From Ilyonectria destructans (lineage: Eukaryota; Ascomycota; Sordariomycetes; Hypocreales; Nectriaceae): DNA of 64,000 nt. The notes under the pieces are model-generated. The model had not been told where the DNA came from, made no database searches, and saw only the letters and a program-made list of their open reading frames with translations. A program made the translations under genes and the position numbers. The DNA is taken from assembly GCA_020740775.1 (NCBI GenBank), contig JAHEWK010000001.1, positions 3,720,001 through 3,784,000 of the forward strand, written 5' to 3'. Shown piece by piece: positions 54,102-64,000 of the stretch; position 1 is the stretch's first letter, and each line of letters starts with the position of its first letter.

Positions 54102-55161
54102 CTACAGCCGTGCTGTCCAGGCAAAGAAAGTGCTTCCATGAAACTCGATCTCGCCTTTGTCATTCCACTTCCCATCACCCCCCTTAAGGATCTTGTCAAA
54201 TTTCTCCCTAAATTCTCGCTTTGCCTCTCCCTCCCGAATCGCATTCCAGCTGAGTGTATTGATCCGATCCCACAAGCCCTCTGGCGTCAACCATACTGAC
54301 CATTGCACGCGCTCAGTGCCGATGGGCGTGGAGAACAGGGCTTCCTCCGACTCGGCCTGGAGGTCAAAGACCTTACGCCACTGCAGGTGCCGGAAACGTG
54401 GTTGGCCGTCGGAGTGCCCAGAGAAGCTGAGCTCACCGAGCTCATGCTCCCATGTGGTGGCTGCTGGCCAGCTTGCCGGTCGGTTGTCTATCAGGAGTTG
54501 TCAGTCATTTATTGGGAAAGAGGAAAATGACTAATAGAAAGAGCAGTGTTCACAGTCTTCGACGTTCCAGATCAGGCCCAGCTTGGTACCGGGCTTGAGC
54601 ACCCGATGGATCTCCTTCAAGGACTCTTCTTTGGCGAACCTTGAGTTGGTTAGGACCTGTGACTTGTTGGTACCTTGCCACTTACCAGTGGAATGCCTGG
54701 GAACATGTCAGCACACCATAGCACAATTCAACCGGGAACTGCACCCAAGAACAAGCCTCAGGGTTGCAATGCATTTCATTGCAGGCCATTGGACAGTAAC
54801 TCACCTGAGCGACAATACACCCGTCGGCCCAACCAGTCTCTACCGTCTCCATATTGGAAGCCGTCCCAGCACGAGTCTCGACGCCCTTGAGCTGTTTCTC
54901 CGCCAGCGTCTCCCGCATAGAATCAAGCGGCTCTACAGCGATAATCTCAAACTCCTCTGGTCGTGCAGCAAGCACCTCGGTGAACTTTCCCGTGCCAGCC
55001 CCAAGGTCCACGATCCGGCTCTGCGGCTCGCCCTCGAGCCCGAGGTGCTTCAAGAGACTACTGACTGCCGCATCTCCGTAGGAAGGACGGTGGGCATCAT
55101 AAGACGAAGCATTGTGGAAGCCCTTGGAAGCAGCGTCATGAATAACATGAGTGGATGCCAT
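54102..55161 (-). CDS. SAM-dependent class I methyltransferase (type 11)
   Basis: Four exons on the minus strand: 54805..55161, an 11-nt micro-exon 54686..54696, 54554..54639 and 54102..54487, giving 279 residues; introns are 108, 46 and 66 nt and all phases match. Motif I is RIVDLGAGTGKFTEVLA, followed by IIAVEPLDSMRETL. The micro-exon supplies AFHW of the family motif IVAQAFHWFA, then LKEIHRVLKPGTKLGLIWNV follows. The C-terminal half (RHLQWRKVFDLQ, LTPEGLWDRINTLS) is typical of fungal members related to yeast trans-aconitate/Crg1-type enzymes. The small-molecule substrate is unknown. The first intron is a multiple of three without stops, so its retention would insert 36 residues in frame. 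Confidence 0.88.
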
Positions 55162-56042
55162 TTTTACTACAAGTTTGATGCACAGCTGATTTAAGTGGTT
55201 TTAGATGGTTAGTTTCTTAGATTGTGTAAGAGTGAAGATACAACGTGAATAAGGAAGCGTGGCAAGGTGCCTTTTATACCGCTTCTTGGGCGGATAGCCC
55301 CGCGAATAACCCCGCCGGATAGAAACCGATGTCAATGAGGTCATGGCATGAGACAGTAACGCAATTGTAGGGCTTCGGTGAGTCCCAAACAATATTCGAG
55401 GCGGATCGGAGCCGAAAGGGCCGACGGAATTAGGCCGGGATGTAGATCAGTATCGGGTAACCTCCGTTATGGGTACTTTCAAGCAAGGTCTATATTACGT
55501 TGTGTCCCTATTATTGTATAAAGTCAGCCTCAAAATGATAGAGCCGACATGCTTGTTGAGCTATAACTTTTTGCATTCTTATTTACAGTTGCTTTGAGAA
55601 GCATGATGTAATAATGCGACCCGATGGCGAACCATGCCACGAGTTGACGCTGTTGACGCCCAGGTCGATTCGGGTACTACTTCCTAAACGTTCTTTAACA
55701 CATCCAGCTCCTCAAAGACGGCCGTGGATACTCATTGAGACAATTTCTAGGCAAGGCTTGGCTGTCAACGTCGTAGTTAGTAATGACCTAGTTGAGGCTG
55801 GAGAACAGCCACCACCCTATTGTCTGCCTTATGGTTGCCTCGTCATGCATGAACAGCGCCACTGATCGCACACGTCAGGAAAATAAGAAAACCCAGCCAT
55901 GGACGTGTTTGACCCTTAGAACATTCGCCTTCTTTCTTCCCTGACCTCTTTTGATACCGTCGTTGATCTGTTACGAGGCAACAAGTCCTGCGCAGACTCA
56001 ACTCACATCGACAATCGTCTTTGGGTGAGCGCAAGCGTGAGG
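55162..56042. other. Divergent intergenic region, no gene seen
   Basis: This lies between the methyltransferase (minus) and NLR (plus) genes. No gene is seen; the sequence is more A+T-rich than core regions. Confidence 0.5.
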
Positions 56043-59000
56043 ATGGCGAAAGTGCCCAACGTGCCCGACCCTGTCCAAGCAGCGTTCGAGAAGGCCGCTC
56101 GCGAATTCAAAACAGCGCTCAAAAACGACAAATTATACGATGAGGTGTTGAAAACCAGGTCAATTGACGATGTGTATACCGCGACAGATGTCCTCCAGCT
56201 TGAGTTGGCGAAAAAGGGCCCTCTCCGGCGATTATCCAAGATACAGCCATATCTGGAGCGACTCCGAGCCTACTCGGGCGTCGTCGAAACTTTCGTACAG
56301 GTGAAGCCGGATGTTCTCGCGCTGATATGGGGCCCCATCAAACTGCTGCTTCAATGGACAAGCACCCTGACGCAATCGCTCGACGCGATCATCAACACCA
56401 CGGCTGAGATTGGCGAGCTTCTTCCTGAGTTCAAGGACATGACCACCATGTTTAGCCAGAATCATCATATCAAGGATGTCCTAGCTCTCTTTTTTCAAGA
56501 TTTGCTAGACTTCTATGTTGTCGCATTGAAGTTTTTCAGCCTGGGTCGTAAGAACCCTGACAATGAGTTCGAGGAAATGGGCTAACATTCGAAATCAAGG
56601 TTGGCGATACTTCTTTGAGGCGATGTGGCCTATTCAGAAGGATAGAATCAAAGTGGTGATGTCCCACGTTGAACGGCATACAGCTTTGATGCGAAACGAA
56701 GTTCGCTTAGAGCACATCCGAGAGGAGCATGATGCCAGGCTGCGTGCTCTAGAACATTTCGAAAGGACCGAGAGAAGTAACCGACAGCAAGAGTACAACA
56801 TCATCAAGACGGACGTATCCCCGACGTTTTACGATGACAAACTTTACCAGATTCGCAACCAGATCTGCAGGGGAACTGGAAAGTGGTTGCTACAAGATGA
56901 TGTCTTCCTTAAGTGGCTTGATGTTGCGAATTGCTCCACAGATCTGCTCTGGCTACACGGCATTCCTGGAGCAGGTAAGCTAAAAAACCAATCCACCCGT
57001 TCATATCCGTTCTATCGGGATCTGATTCTTGAATAGGAAAGACATTCCTAGCCGGCATCGTAATCGACAAGGCAATGTCCTCACACAGGACCATCTTCGC
57101 ATTTCTCAGCTACGACCACAGCGCTAAAGCGACTGCATTATCAGTACTACACTCTCTAATGCTTCAATTGGCGTCAGAAGATGATCAGCTGCAGACTGTA
57201 CTTTGCCAATCAACCCGTGACAATTTGAAGAACAAGCTCGATGTCGCAGCCCAGCTCCTGCAGACTCTACTCAGCTGTGCTGGCCCGGCCTGTATTGTTA
57301 TCGACGGAATAGACGAGATCCATGGTTCTGAGCAACAGATACTCCTGTCTCGGCTGGTTGATCTCTCGAATGCCTGCCAGGAAACTCGAATCCTTGTCAG
57401 TAGCCGGGCGGAACCTGCGATCGAGAAGGTTCTTGAGCCCGTCTCGTCTAAGATCAGAGTAGATACCCGCAATGCGGGGAGTATTCAAGCATACATTAAC
57501 ACCTGGTTTGGGGAATGGATTTCTACTCATGACTTTCTCCCCAATGATAAGGCCAGTATCATGGGTCTGCTTGCGCCGCTGTCCGCAAAGGCAAAAGGTA
57601 CATGTCGTCACCCATATTCTGCTGCTCATGTCTTGCTTACCTTCTGAAAGGAATGTTCCTTTACGCTCGGATCATGTTGGGCAATATTGAGCTCCTAAGC
57701 GACATTGAAGATATCAGAAAGGAGCTCAGAGTACTTCCAGAGAATCTGAACGAGGCGTACGTGATCGAAATAATTTGGACTGATCTGCTGGCTTACCCTT
57801 GATTTTATAGGTACGAGCGAGTCTTTCGGAGAATCAATGACATTCAACCTCATCTCGCCAAGACAAAGTGCCGGTCACTACTTGGGTGGGTTAGCTGTAC
57901 ACCAACCCCCCTTACAATACAAGAACTGGAGCAGGTATTGGTAGTGAGTGGTAGTGACGGGAGCACTTGTAGAGTGTCGTCACCTTCCCCAATCATCCAG
58001 CTCTGCAGACCCATCATTGAAGTTGTTGATGATTATGTGAAATTTGTGCACTTCACAGTCAAGGAGTATGACCCCATACCAACCGTTCGGGGATTTTGCT
58101 GACTGGGGCCCATAGATACATCGACGACCCTAACATCGAGGGCTGTATTGATACAACAGAAGCGACTCTCAGTCTCGCGATATGCTGTACAAAATACTTA
58201 TGCCAGGATCACCACAATCCTTGGATAGAGGACTCGGAAGTTGAGGAAAGTGTCTTTTCCGGTGACTACCGTTTGCACTATTACGCTACGTCCACTTGGC
58301 TGGAACTTGTGGAGAGGTATCTCGACCTGGCTGGGTCTAAGGCTCCGCCGCCAGAATTAATATCTGCTCTGGAGAACCTCGATGGAGCAAGAAGCCAGTG
58401 GGAATCTCAGTACCGTATTGATCAAGGTGAGTAATCCCAGACAATTGTCCGGTCGACATGCTCATATGGCTATAGCGGATGCATGGATCGCCCTCGATCC
58501 TCTCATAACATCGCACATATCAATGATGTTGTATGATAAATTTGATCAGCTGCACTGCCCGACCGTTCAACATTCTCATGGATGCAGTTGCCCAGCTCTC
58601 AAGCGTCATTACGGCCAGCAACCATATAAATGCGCCTTTGTGAGCTGCTCCTTTTGTCGTCGAGGGTTTCAGACGCGGACTCTTCGTAACTCTCACAACA
58701 AGCATCATGACATCCCCTGGAAATGCGACGTTGAATCGTGCCATTATGCGGAGATTGGATTTCTCTCCAGGCGGATGAGAGACGACCACTTGGATTTCCA
58801 TCGCAAGGAAGATAATTCCAACACTCTGACATCGACAGTTCACCTCGAACCCGATGAGGTCCAGCCTTTGCTGTTCGATCTGGTCATGTCGGACAACGTA
58901 GCAGAAATCAAGAAACTGCTATCCCAGGGTAAAGCTCTTCCTAAAGCAGCGAGGATTGAGTTACGAAGACTGGCCGCTTATTCTGCCTCTTCAGCGACGC

Positions 59001-59770
59001 TGGAACTAGTGTCTCAGATGTATCCTTGTAAACCTTGGGATGATGAGCATTGGGTTGACAGTTTGATTTCTTCCATTGAGGGTCAGAACATGGAGACTCT
59101 GAATTGGCACCTGTCAGGTGAATTATCGACGCAAGTTCAACCCACCTATGACATTACCATCTATAACCCAAGCATAATACGCTTGTGTGAGACTCTGGTC
59201 AAAACACCTTCAATGGAGACGCTACAATTGATCGTCTCCCAACTCCTGCGTATCCACAAGCACGGGAGTCTATATCGCCAAGAACTAGCTGGGATATTTC
59301 TTACGCAACGGTTAATCAAGGCAACCGCTCGACGAGACGAGATAGAGAAAAATCTTGTATTCTTGTGGAGTGCTATAAGCTATAGAAATGGTATCTGGTC
59401 CTCTGAGAAGAAGATGCGTCGCCTCCTTAGTGTCGCGCTAGGATATGTGGCCCAGACGACCTGTTCATTGCCCCTCGCCCAGGCATTGCTTCAGCATGGT
59501 GCCGATGTAGATGGCTCTAACTCTGGCCGCACTCTTACACCACTCCATCACGCAGCTCGGCGAAGCTCCCCAGAGGCGGCAGAGTTCATTAAGTTTCTTC
59601 TATACCAAGGAGCAAACCCCGACAAGGACACGACGAAGTCGGGTCAGATTCATAGCATCAAAGAGCAAAAGGGGGCCAATGATATTGGCAAGTGGCTCAA
59701 TATGTCATGGGACGAACTCGTCAAGAAAGCAGCGGAGGAGAGGGAAAGAGGGGCTGTGTGCCCGTCGTAA
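56043..59770 (+). CDS. NACHT-type NLR (STAND) protein with C2H2 fingers and ankyrin repeats
   Basis: Seven exons: 56043..56547, 56600..56974, 57037..57597, 57651..57756, 57811..58065, 58116..58426 and 58476..59770, giving 1135 residues; introns are 49-62 nt and all phases match. Fungal NLRs are intracellular receptors for non-self recognition and cell death. The N-terminal helical domain (about 1-250; LRRLSKIQPYLERLRAYSGV, LALIWGPIKLLLQW) resembles the DUF7708-type domain of fungal STAND proteins. The NTPase has the P-loop GIPGAGKTFLA (about 288-298), Walker B CIVIDGIDEI (about 378) and sensor ILVSSRAEP. A winged-helix region follows (LGWVSCTPTPLTIQELEQVL, VKFVHFTVKEY). Near residues 756-815 two C2H2-like fingers (YKCAFVSCSFCRRGF, WKCDVESC) appear. 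Near 1040-1090 there are ankyrin-like repeats (LLQHGADVDG, LTPLHHAARRS, LLYQGANPDK). The GTG/ATG start region is the least certain part; the core is intact. Confidence 0.88.
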
Positions 59771-59940
59771 TTTATTTATCTTGATATTCATGCGCGAGGT
59801 TTCTTACATATCAACATACCCGATCCACTCATTAGATACAATCTGCAGCGTTATAATGTCCATTGTCAAGGGTCCGGCGACCCAGCTCGCTTGTATCCCA
59901 GAGATGATCGCAATTTCTGCTACCTCGTAAGTGTCATTGT

Positions 59941-62900
59941 CTACAGCAATATTTTAAAGTCGATACTGACCTTCCACCGTTGATCGTTGATGGCGGGTTG
60001 AGATGCGGGTTGAGAGTCCAGTGACTGATCGATAAGCCGTAATTTGTCTGTTTGTATCCATTGGACGTACTGTGCCTCGTCATTTAGTAACAAGACAGGT
60101 GGAAAATTGTAGATGTGTAGGCACGGTATGTCGTCTTACTCACCGTTTCTATCGTATCCCTTGTCAAATATCTAGTTGTAAGCACTTCCCTGCGTTGTCC
60201 CATCCGATGAACCCGCGCGATTGCCTGCGATTCAGCCATGGGGTTCCAGTGTGGCTCAAGTAAGTGTATATTGTTTGCAGCCGTGAGGTCAATACTAGAG
60301 ACAGCCACGTTAGTATGAGACTGTAGCAGCATCATTGGCTCTTATGCAGAGTCACTGCGCATGTATAAAAAGTTTCTTACCCTTCTCCAGCGCTGCCAAT
60401 ACTTGCAAGCATGACCGTACATTTGTCGCTATTATTGAATTCATTAATGGCACTGCCACGGTCCTTTAAGCTTGTTTGACCATCGATACGTTGGCAAACG
60501 AAGCCGCTCGCTTCCAGGGACTTCTGGGTCAAGTCTAGCATCTTCGTCCACGAGCTGAAGATGACACTATTATTAATCAACACCAGCTCTTATCATTTTC
60601 GGGCCAGAAATATTCCAAAGGGCTGTTTACCTCTTCACGGGGCTTTCCCCACCGGATTGTTTGAAACGGGCTTGTTCTTGACGGAGGTTGTCAATCAAGG
60701 CTTTCACCTTCGGTGATGGTAGGATTGGCAGCGCAGTGGATTTCGAAGGCGGATTTCCCCGCTCATACAATTCCAGTATTTGTGCCGCGCATTTTGAACA
60801 TTTCGATTCGCTTTCAATCGAGCCACTATTAGATTTCTCTTGACACCTACCACATGTAGAATGAGGGCAGGGGAAGTCAAGATTTGTGGCAGTCTGAGTG
60901 TGAGCATCATCGAGGTCCCCCCCACATAACTCGCACACCTTCTGAGTTGCCTGCATCATTTCCCAATCGATAGATTCGTTGTTTCTGATTTTCCAGGCCT
61001 CAAGCGCCGATGGAGAAAGAAGCAATTCGCCGTGGTCACAGATAAGGCGTAGAAGGTTGATTAGCGATAGAATATTGGTATCCTTACGGTTGGTAGTCGA
61101 GTAGCCAGATTCTTGTCGATAGAGACCAGACGCAATGTCGGCTGTCTTCTTTTGAATGAATCGATACAGAGCCCGATCGCTTGGGGTCAATTCCACCCAC
61201 ACCGTTCTTTCACGCCGTTGAGGCAGTTGGGATCCTGACAAGAGTAGCTTATGTGTGCGCCGCACGCAAATGGCCTTAATCAGAAGTCCAAGCCTTTGAA
61301 GTCCGAAAGCACTCTTTTCCTTGATCGGTTTAGTAATCCAATAATCGAATACGCCCTTGTTGATAAAGGGCGGGACCCCGACAAAGGTCACTAAGGCTGC
61401 AAAATCGTCCAGAGAATTATGTATCGGTGTTCCGGTTAGACACCAACGATAGTGGGCCTGAATTGCACAAGCCGCTTGAAAGACTTGCGATGACCTGGTT
61501 CTGATGTGGTGTGCTATTTGAGCACGTTAGGAGGTCTCCCTTGTCTTCTATCTTGATTCCAACTTGCCTTCATCTAACACAATACGATACCATTTCTTAG
61601 AGTACAACGGTCCATTTGTGATCCAATCTTGTCGCATGGTTTCATACGTAGTGAGGATTATGTCGGAGTGCTCCAGTTTCTCAGAGAGTTGTCGTCGATC
61701 ATATCCATGATACGTTACCAACGTCACGCTTCCGGAATGAATGTGCCTGAAATGTGGTTAAGCCCACCCACTCGATCGAACGGCAGACTCACTTCTCGCA
61801 TTCTTGTTTCCAGTTGTGTATCGCTAAATATAATTAACACATGGGTATTTACAATGTGTGAGGAACGTACTCGATTTTGGTGTGACGAGAAGCGTTGTTC
61901 GACAACTTCTGGTCTGTTGCTCATGCTCTGCCGTCCTTTGACTAATCATTGAATCCAAGGACCAACATATCAAGGCGAGAATTGTTAGCGATTTCCCAAG
62001 GCCCATTTCCTATTTGAATTCAATATCGATGCCCGTAATATGCTAGATTTGGTTTACTCACATCTGCGAGGATCCCGCCGCGAACTGGCCGCGGAGCTAT
62101 TTCGAGAACCCCCGTGACTTTGTTTCGATACCTAACATTGTTGTTCAGCGTCAGAATTTTGTATGTTAAATAAGTTCAACTCACTTCCTCAGCGGATTCG
62201 GGCCCGAGGACAGTTCCCATAACGATGGGAATTTCTTGTCGATTAGAACACCAGCCTCAATTTCTGTGAATTGAGCGAGGGCCGTGATTTGATGTCTGCT
62301 TAAATTAGCCTACGCGTTGGGGTTTGAGAGATTGGTCACTCCTACTCCTTCAGTGTTGATCGTAGACGAGCACTTGACTCCATGGAAGCTTCCATGCCAG
62401 AGTTGCCGGCCTCGTCAAATAGTCTCATGAGAATCCCTTTGTTTGACTCGTCGAGCAAGTTCTTGTCTACCTCCCTGCTCGTCTCTGCAAGAGACAATTC
62501 CTCCAACCTGGGCATTTCAGAGCCCGGGCGGAGGAGATAATGGGGGTTGTGATACGCCACTTGGTGTTCATACTCAATAGCCAACGGATGTTGAAAACAG
62601 AGACCAGCGTCCCCAAGGATCTCCCCGATAGCATCACAGTCGGTCATAAGACCATAAACCACAAATCTGACCTGGCATTCTTCAGGAAAGTCAATAGGAC
62701 AGTGCTTGTCTACAGAGAATGTCTTCTGCTTCGTCGTCGGAGCCAACAAGGTAGCGGTGAGAGTGACTGAGAATTCCTGTAGAAGCCTGACCAAGGCAGC
62801 ATTTTTTATGATTCCAGCGTATTTTTTGGTATCGAGGAACGATAATTTCAACGAGGACCCCCAGGCTGCGACAGTCACCGGAACTTGCTTATTGCTTCCA

Positions 62901-63372
62901 CGACCCTTGAAGGAAGACACTGCTTTTTCGATGACCTTCCTAACACATCAGCGATAACTCCTCGCAGTTTCAGAAAGGGGTTACTCTACAACTCCAAAGC
63001 AGGTGTCATAGGGTGACTCATCCACAGTTGTCGCAGTCGACACTGGGTCGAAATGACTGTCTGTGCCAAGGGATAATTAGAACATTGACACCCGGAATAA
63101 GAGTCGATATTTAACGACTTACCAATCCCCATATCTTCCACAGAGCCCACTCCGGAATGTTCAGTCATTGGGGCAAGGAATAGTAGGTCAGTCTCCCCAT
63201 TTGGGTCGGTCTCAGATCCAAAGATTTCTGCTTCGTGTTGACTGGTCGTGTCTGGGCGACACTGGCGTTTCGCCTCTGCAACGTCGGTCCCCCTGTCGCT
63301 GCTAAAAGACAGCTGCCGCTTAGAATCTGCTCTCCATGGCGGGTTATCCATATTCATGCCAGCTTTAGCCAT
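59941..63372 (-). CDS. SNF2-family ATPase with RING finger (Rad5/Ris1/HLTF-like)
   Basis: Twelve exons on the minus strand: 63123..63372, 62985..63060, 62346..62939, 62185..62295, 62062..62131, 61871..62009, 61793..61823, 61568..61746, 60631..61513, 60381..60566, 60144..60294 and 59941..60069, giving 932 residues. All phases match, with one GC-AG intron. Helicase motifs: ILADEMGLGKSLT (I), DIILTTYET (Ia), VLDEAHHIR (II), WCLTGTPIHNS (III), IFSSWTKMLDL (IV), LASIGSAGEGIDLTAAN (V) and ARVHRMGQRR (VI). Between the lobes sits a RING-like set CELCGG, CPHSTCGRCQ, CSKCA, as in SUMO-targeted or Rad5-type ubiquitin ligases acting in DNA repair and chromatin. The N-terminal 300 residues are a poorly conserved region seen in many fungal paralogues; no HIRAN domain is recognised. 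The last exon end and the exon 3/4 junction (EHQ or DRHQ) are least certain. It is convergent with the NLR gene. Confidence 0.88.
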
Positions 63373-64000
63373 GATGTTTCCAATGGGGAGGATGGATCAA
63401 ATAGGTAAAACTCGGGTGAGGAAAGACCACGCAGTGTGAACAGTTCAAATAAGGACGAAGAAAAAAATGCGCCTCGTTGCCTCGTCCTCGTCCGCCTTAT
63501 GTCTTTCGTGTGGCGGCAGGATGCTTCGTTTATTGGCCATAGAATCCAGCTTCGGCGTCAATCCCTGCCCTTGCATATTATACACAGCCTGAACCCACCT
63601 AGAGAGCCGGTGTTCAGAAAACTTGCCTGGCCATAACAGTTTCTCTACCCTCTTGGACCCTGCAATCTACCTCTAATCGGTAGATGAAAATATGGGGAAT
63701 ATTAAATTGTCGGGTTTATGCAAAAAGGCTCCCACTTCAAACTGGTTCAATCTGGGGCATCTCTGGGAGGCTAGGTATGTCGTGTGGGTCAGCACAAAAT
63801 AGCACATCTTGGTGGACCGTTTGATTATGCGTTAAGGAGGCGCGTTGGGGTTAGATCTTGAGTCTATATTCAGTTGCTACTTGATGAAACTGAAGGTGGC
63901 CGTCCACTCGTAACGGCCGGTCCCTTTCGTAACTTGCGATGGGCTGGTGTTGACTTGCTATAAGTATTCGGTTCGACAGGTTGTGGCTGAGTCCTATTCC
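63373..64000. other. Window end, no gene seen
   Basis: This is the promoter side of the SNF2-RING gene. Short open frames only; nothing recognised. Confidence 0.5.

Noticed and set aside
1..64000. CRISPR arrays, bacterial operons, complete transposons, rRNA or tRNA genes
   Set aside because: None seen by eye; the only regular arrays are in-frame coding repeats of the kinase and short non-coding micro-repeats.

Overview
This is nuclear DNA of a filamentous ascomycete, most likely a Sordariomycete. The genes carry many short introns of about 45-125 nt, with GT(A/G)AG(T/C) donors, CTAAC-type branch points and (C/T)AG acceptors. Start sites have CC(A/G)CCATG contexts and long pyrimidine-rich leaders. 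The gene set (Sch9 with a C2 domain, a DOMON-b561 reductase, an NLR, a HeLo-type pseudokinase) is typical of that group. There are no bacterial-type operons. Exon boundaries were worked out by hand from splice consensus and reading-frame continuity; each multi-exon model given here sums to a whole number of codons. Names come from recognised motifs, not from a database search.

Layout. 1-4.1 kb holds no recognisable gene. 4.2-8.5 kb: Sch9 AGC kinase, with a short first exon and an exceptional 1.57-kb first intron. 8.6-9.2 kb: a decayed leucine-rich gene remnant. 9.6-10.3 kb: mitochondrial ATP synthase subunit h. 11.1-12.5 kb: DOMON/cytochrome b561 membrane protein. 12.5-15.5 kb: no gene, several micro-repeats. 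15.5-17.1 kb: a second S6K-type AGC kinase (Psk1/Ypk3). 18.4-21.9 kb: spliceosomal Prp4 and a P-TEFb-type cyclin. 22.3-27.7 kb: a divergent pair, a protein kinase with two kinds of C-terminal repeat and a protein with an N-terminal HeLo-like helical domain and a C-terminal pseudokinase. 28.3 kb: U2 snRNA. 29.6-33.9 kb: LSm8, a nucleoside hydrolase and MTD1. 35.4-41.6 kb: two conserved fungal proteins of unknown function, separated by 3.7 kb without genes. 42.2-47.0 kb: a Tma17-like protein, mitochondrial rhomboid Pcp1 and a secreted carboxylesterase. 49.0-55.2 kb: Hst3/4-type sirtuin, Rad60-type SUMO-like protein, LSm6 and a methyltransferase. 56.0-63.4 kb: an intact NACHT NLR with zinc fingers and ankyrin repeats, convergent with a SNF2-RING ATPase.

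How the genes work together. Four loci serve the spliceosome (U2 snRNA, Prp4, LSm8, LSm6). Two kinases are TORC1/S6K-type growth effectors. Three genes belong to mitochondria or one-carbon metabolism (Atp14, Pcp1, Mtd1). Hst3/4, Rad60 and SNF2-RING proteins belong to genome maintenance. The accessory, self/non-self-like part is the kinase plus HeLo-pseudokinase pair and the NLR. The pair is the best candidate for an undescribed system: its domain layout parallels the animal RIPK3 (kinase with repeats) and MLKL (four-helix domain plus pseudokinase) necroptosis module. That parallel is inference from architecture only.
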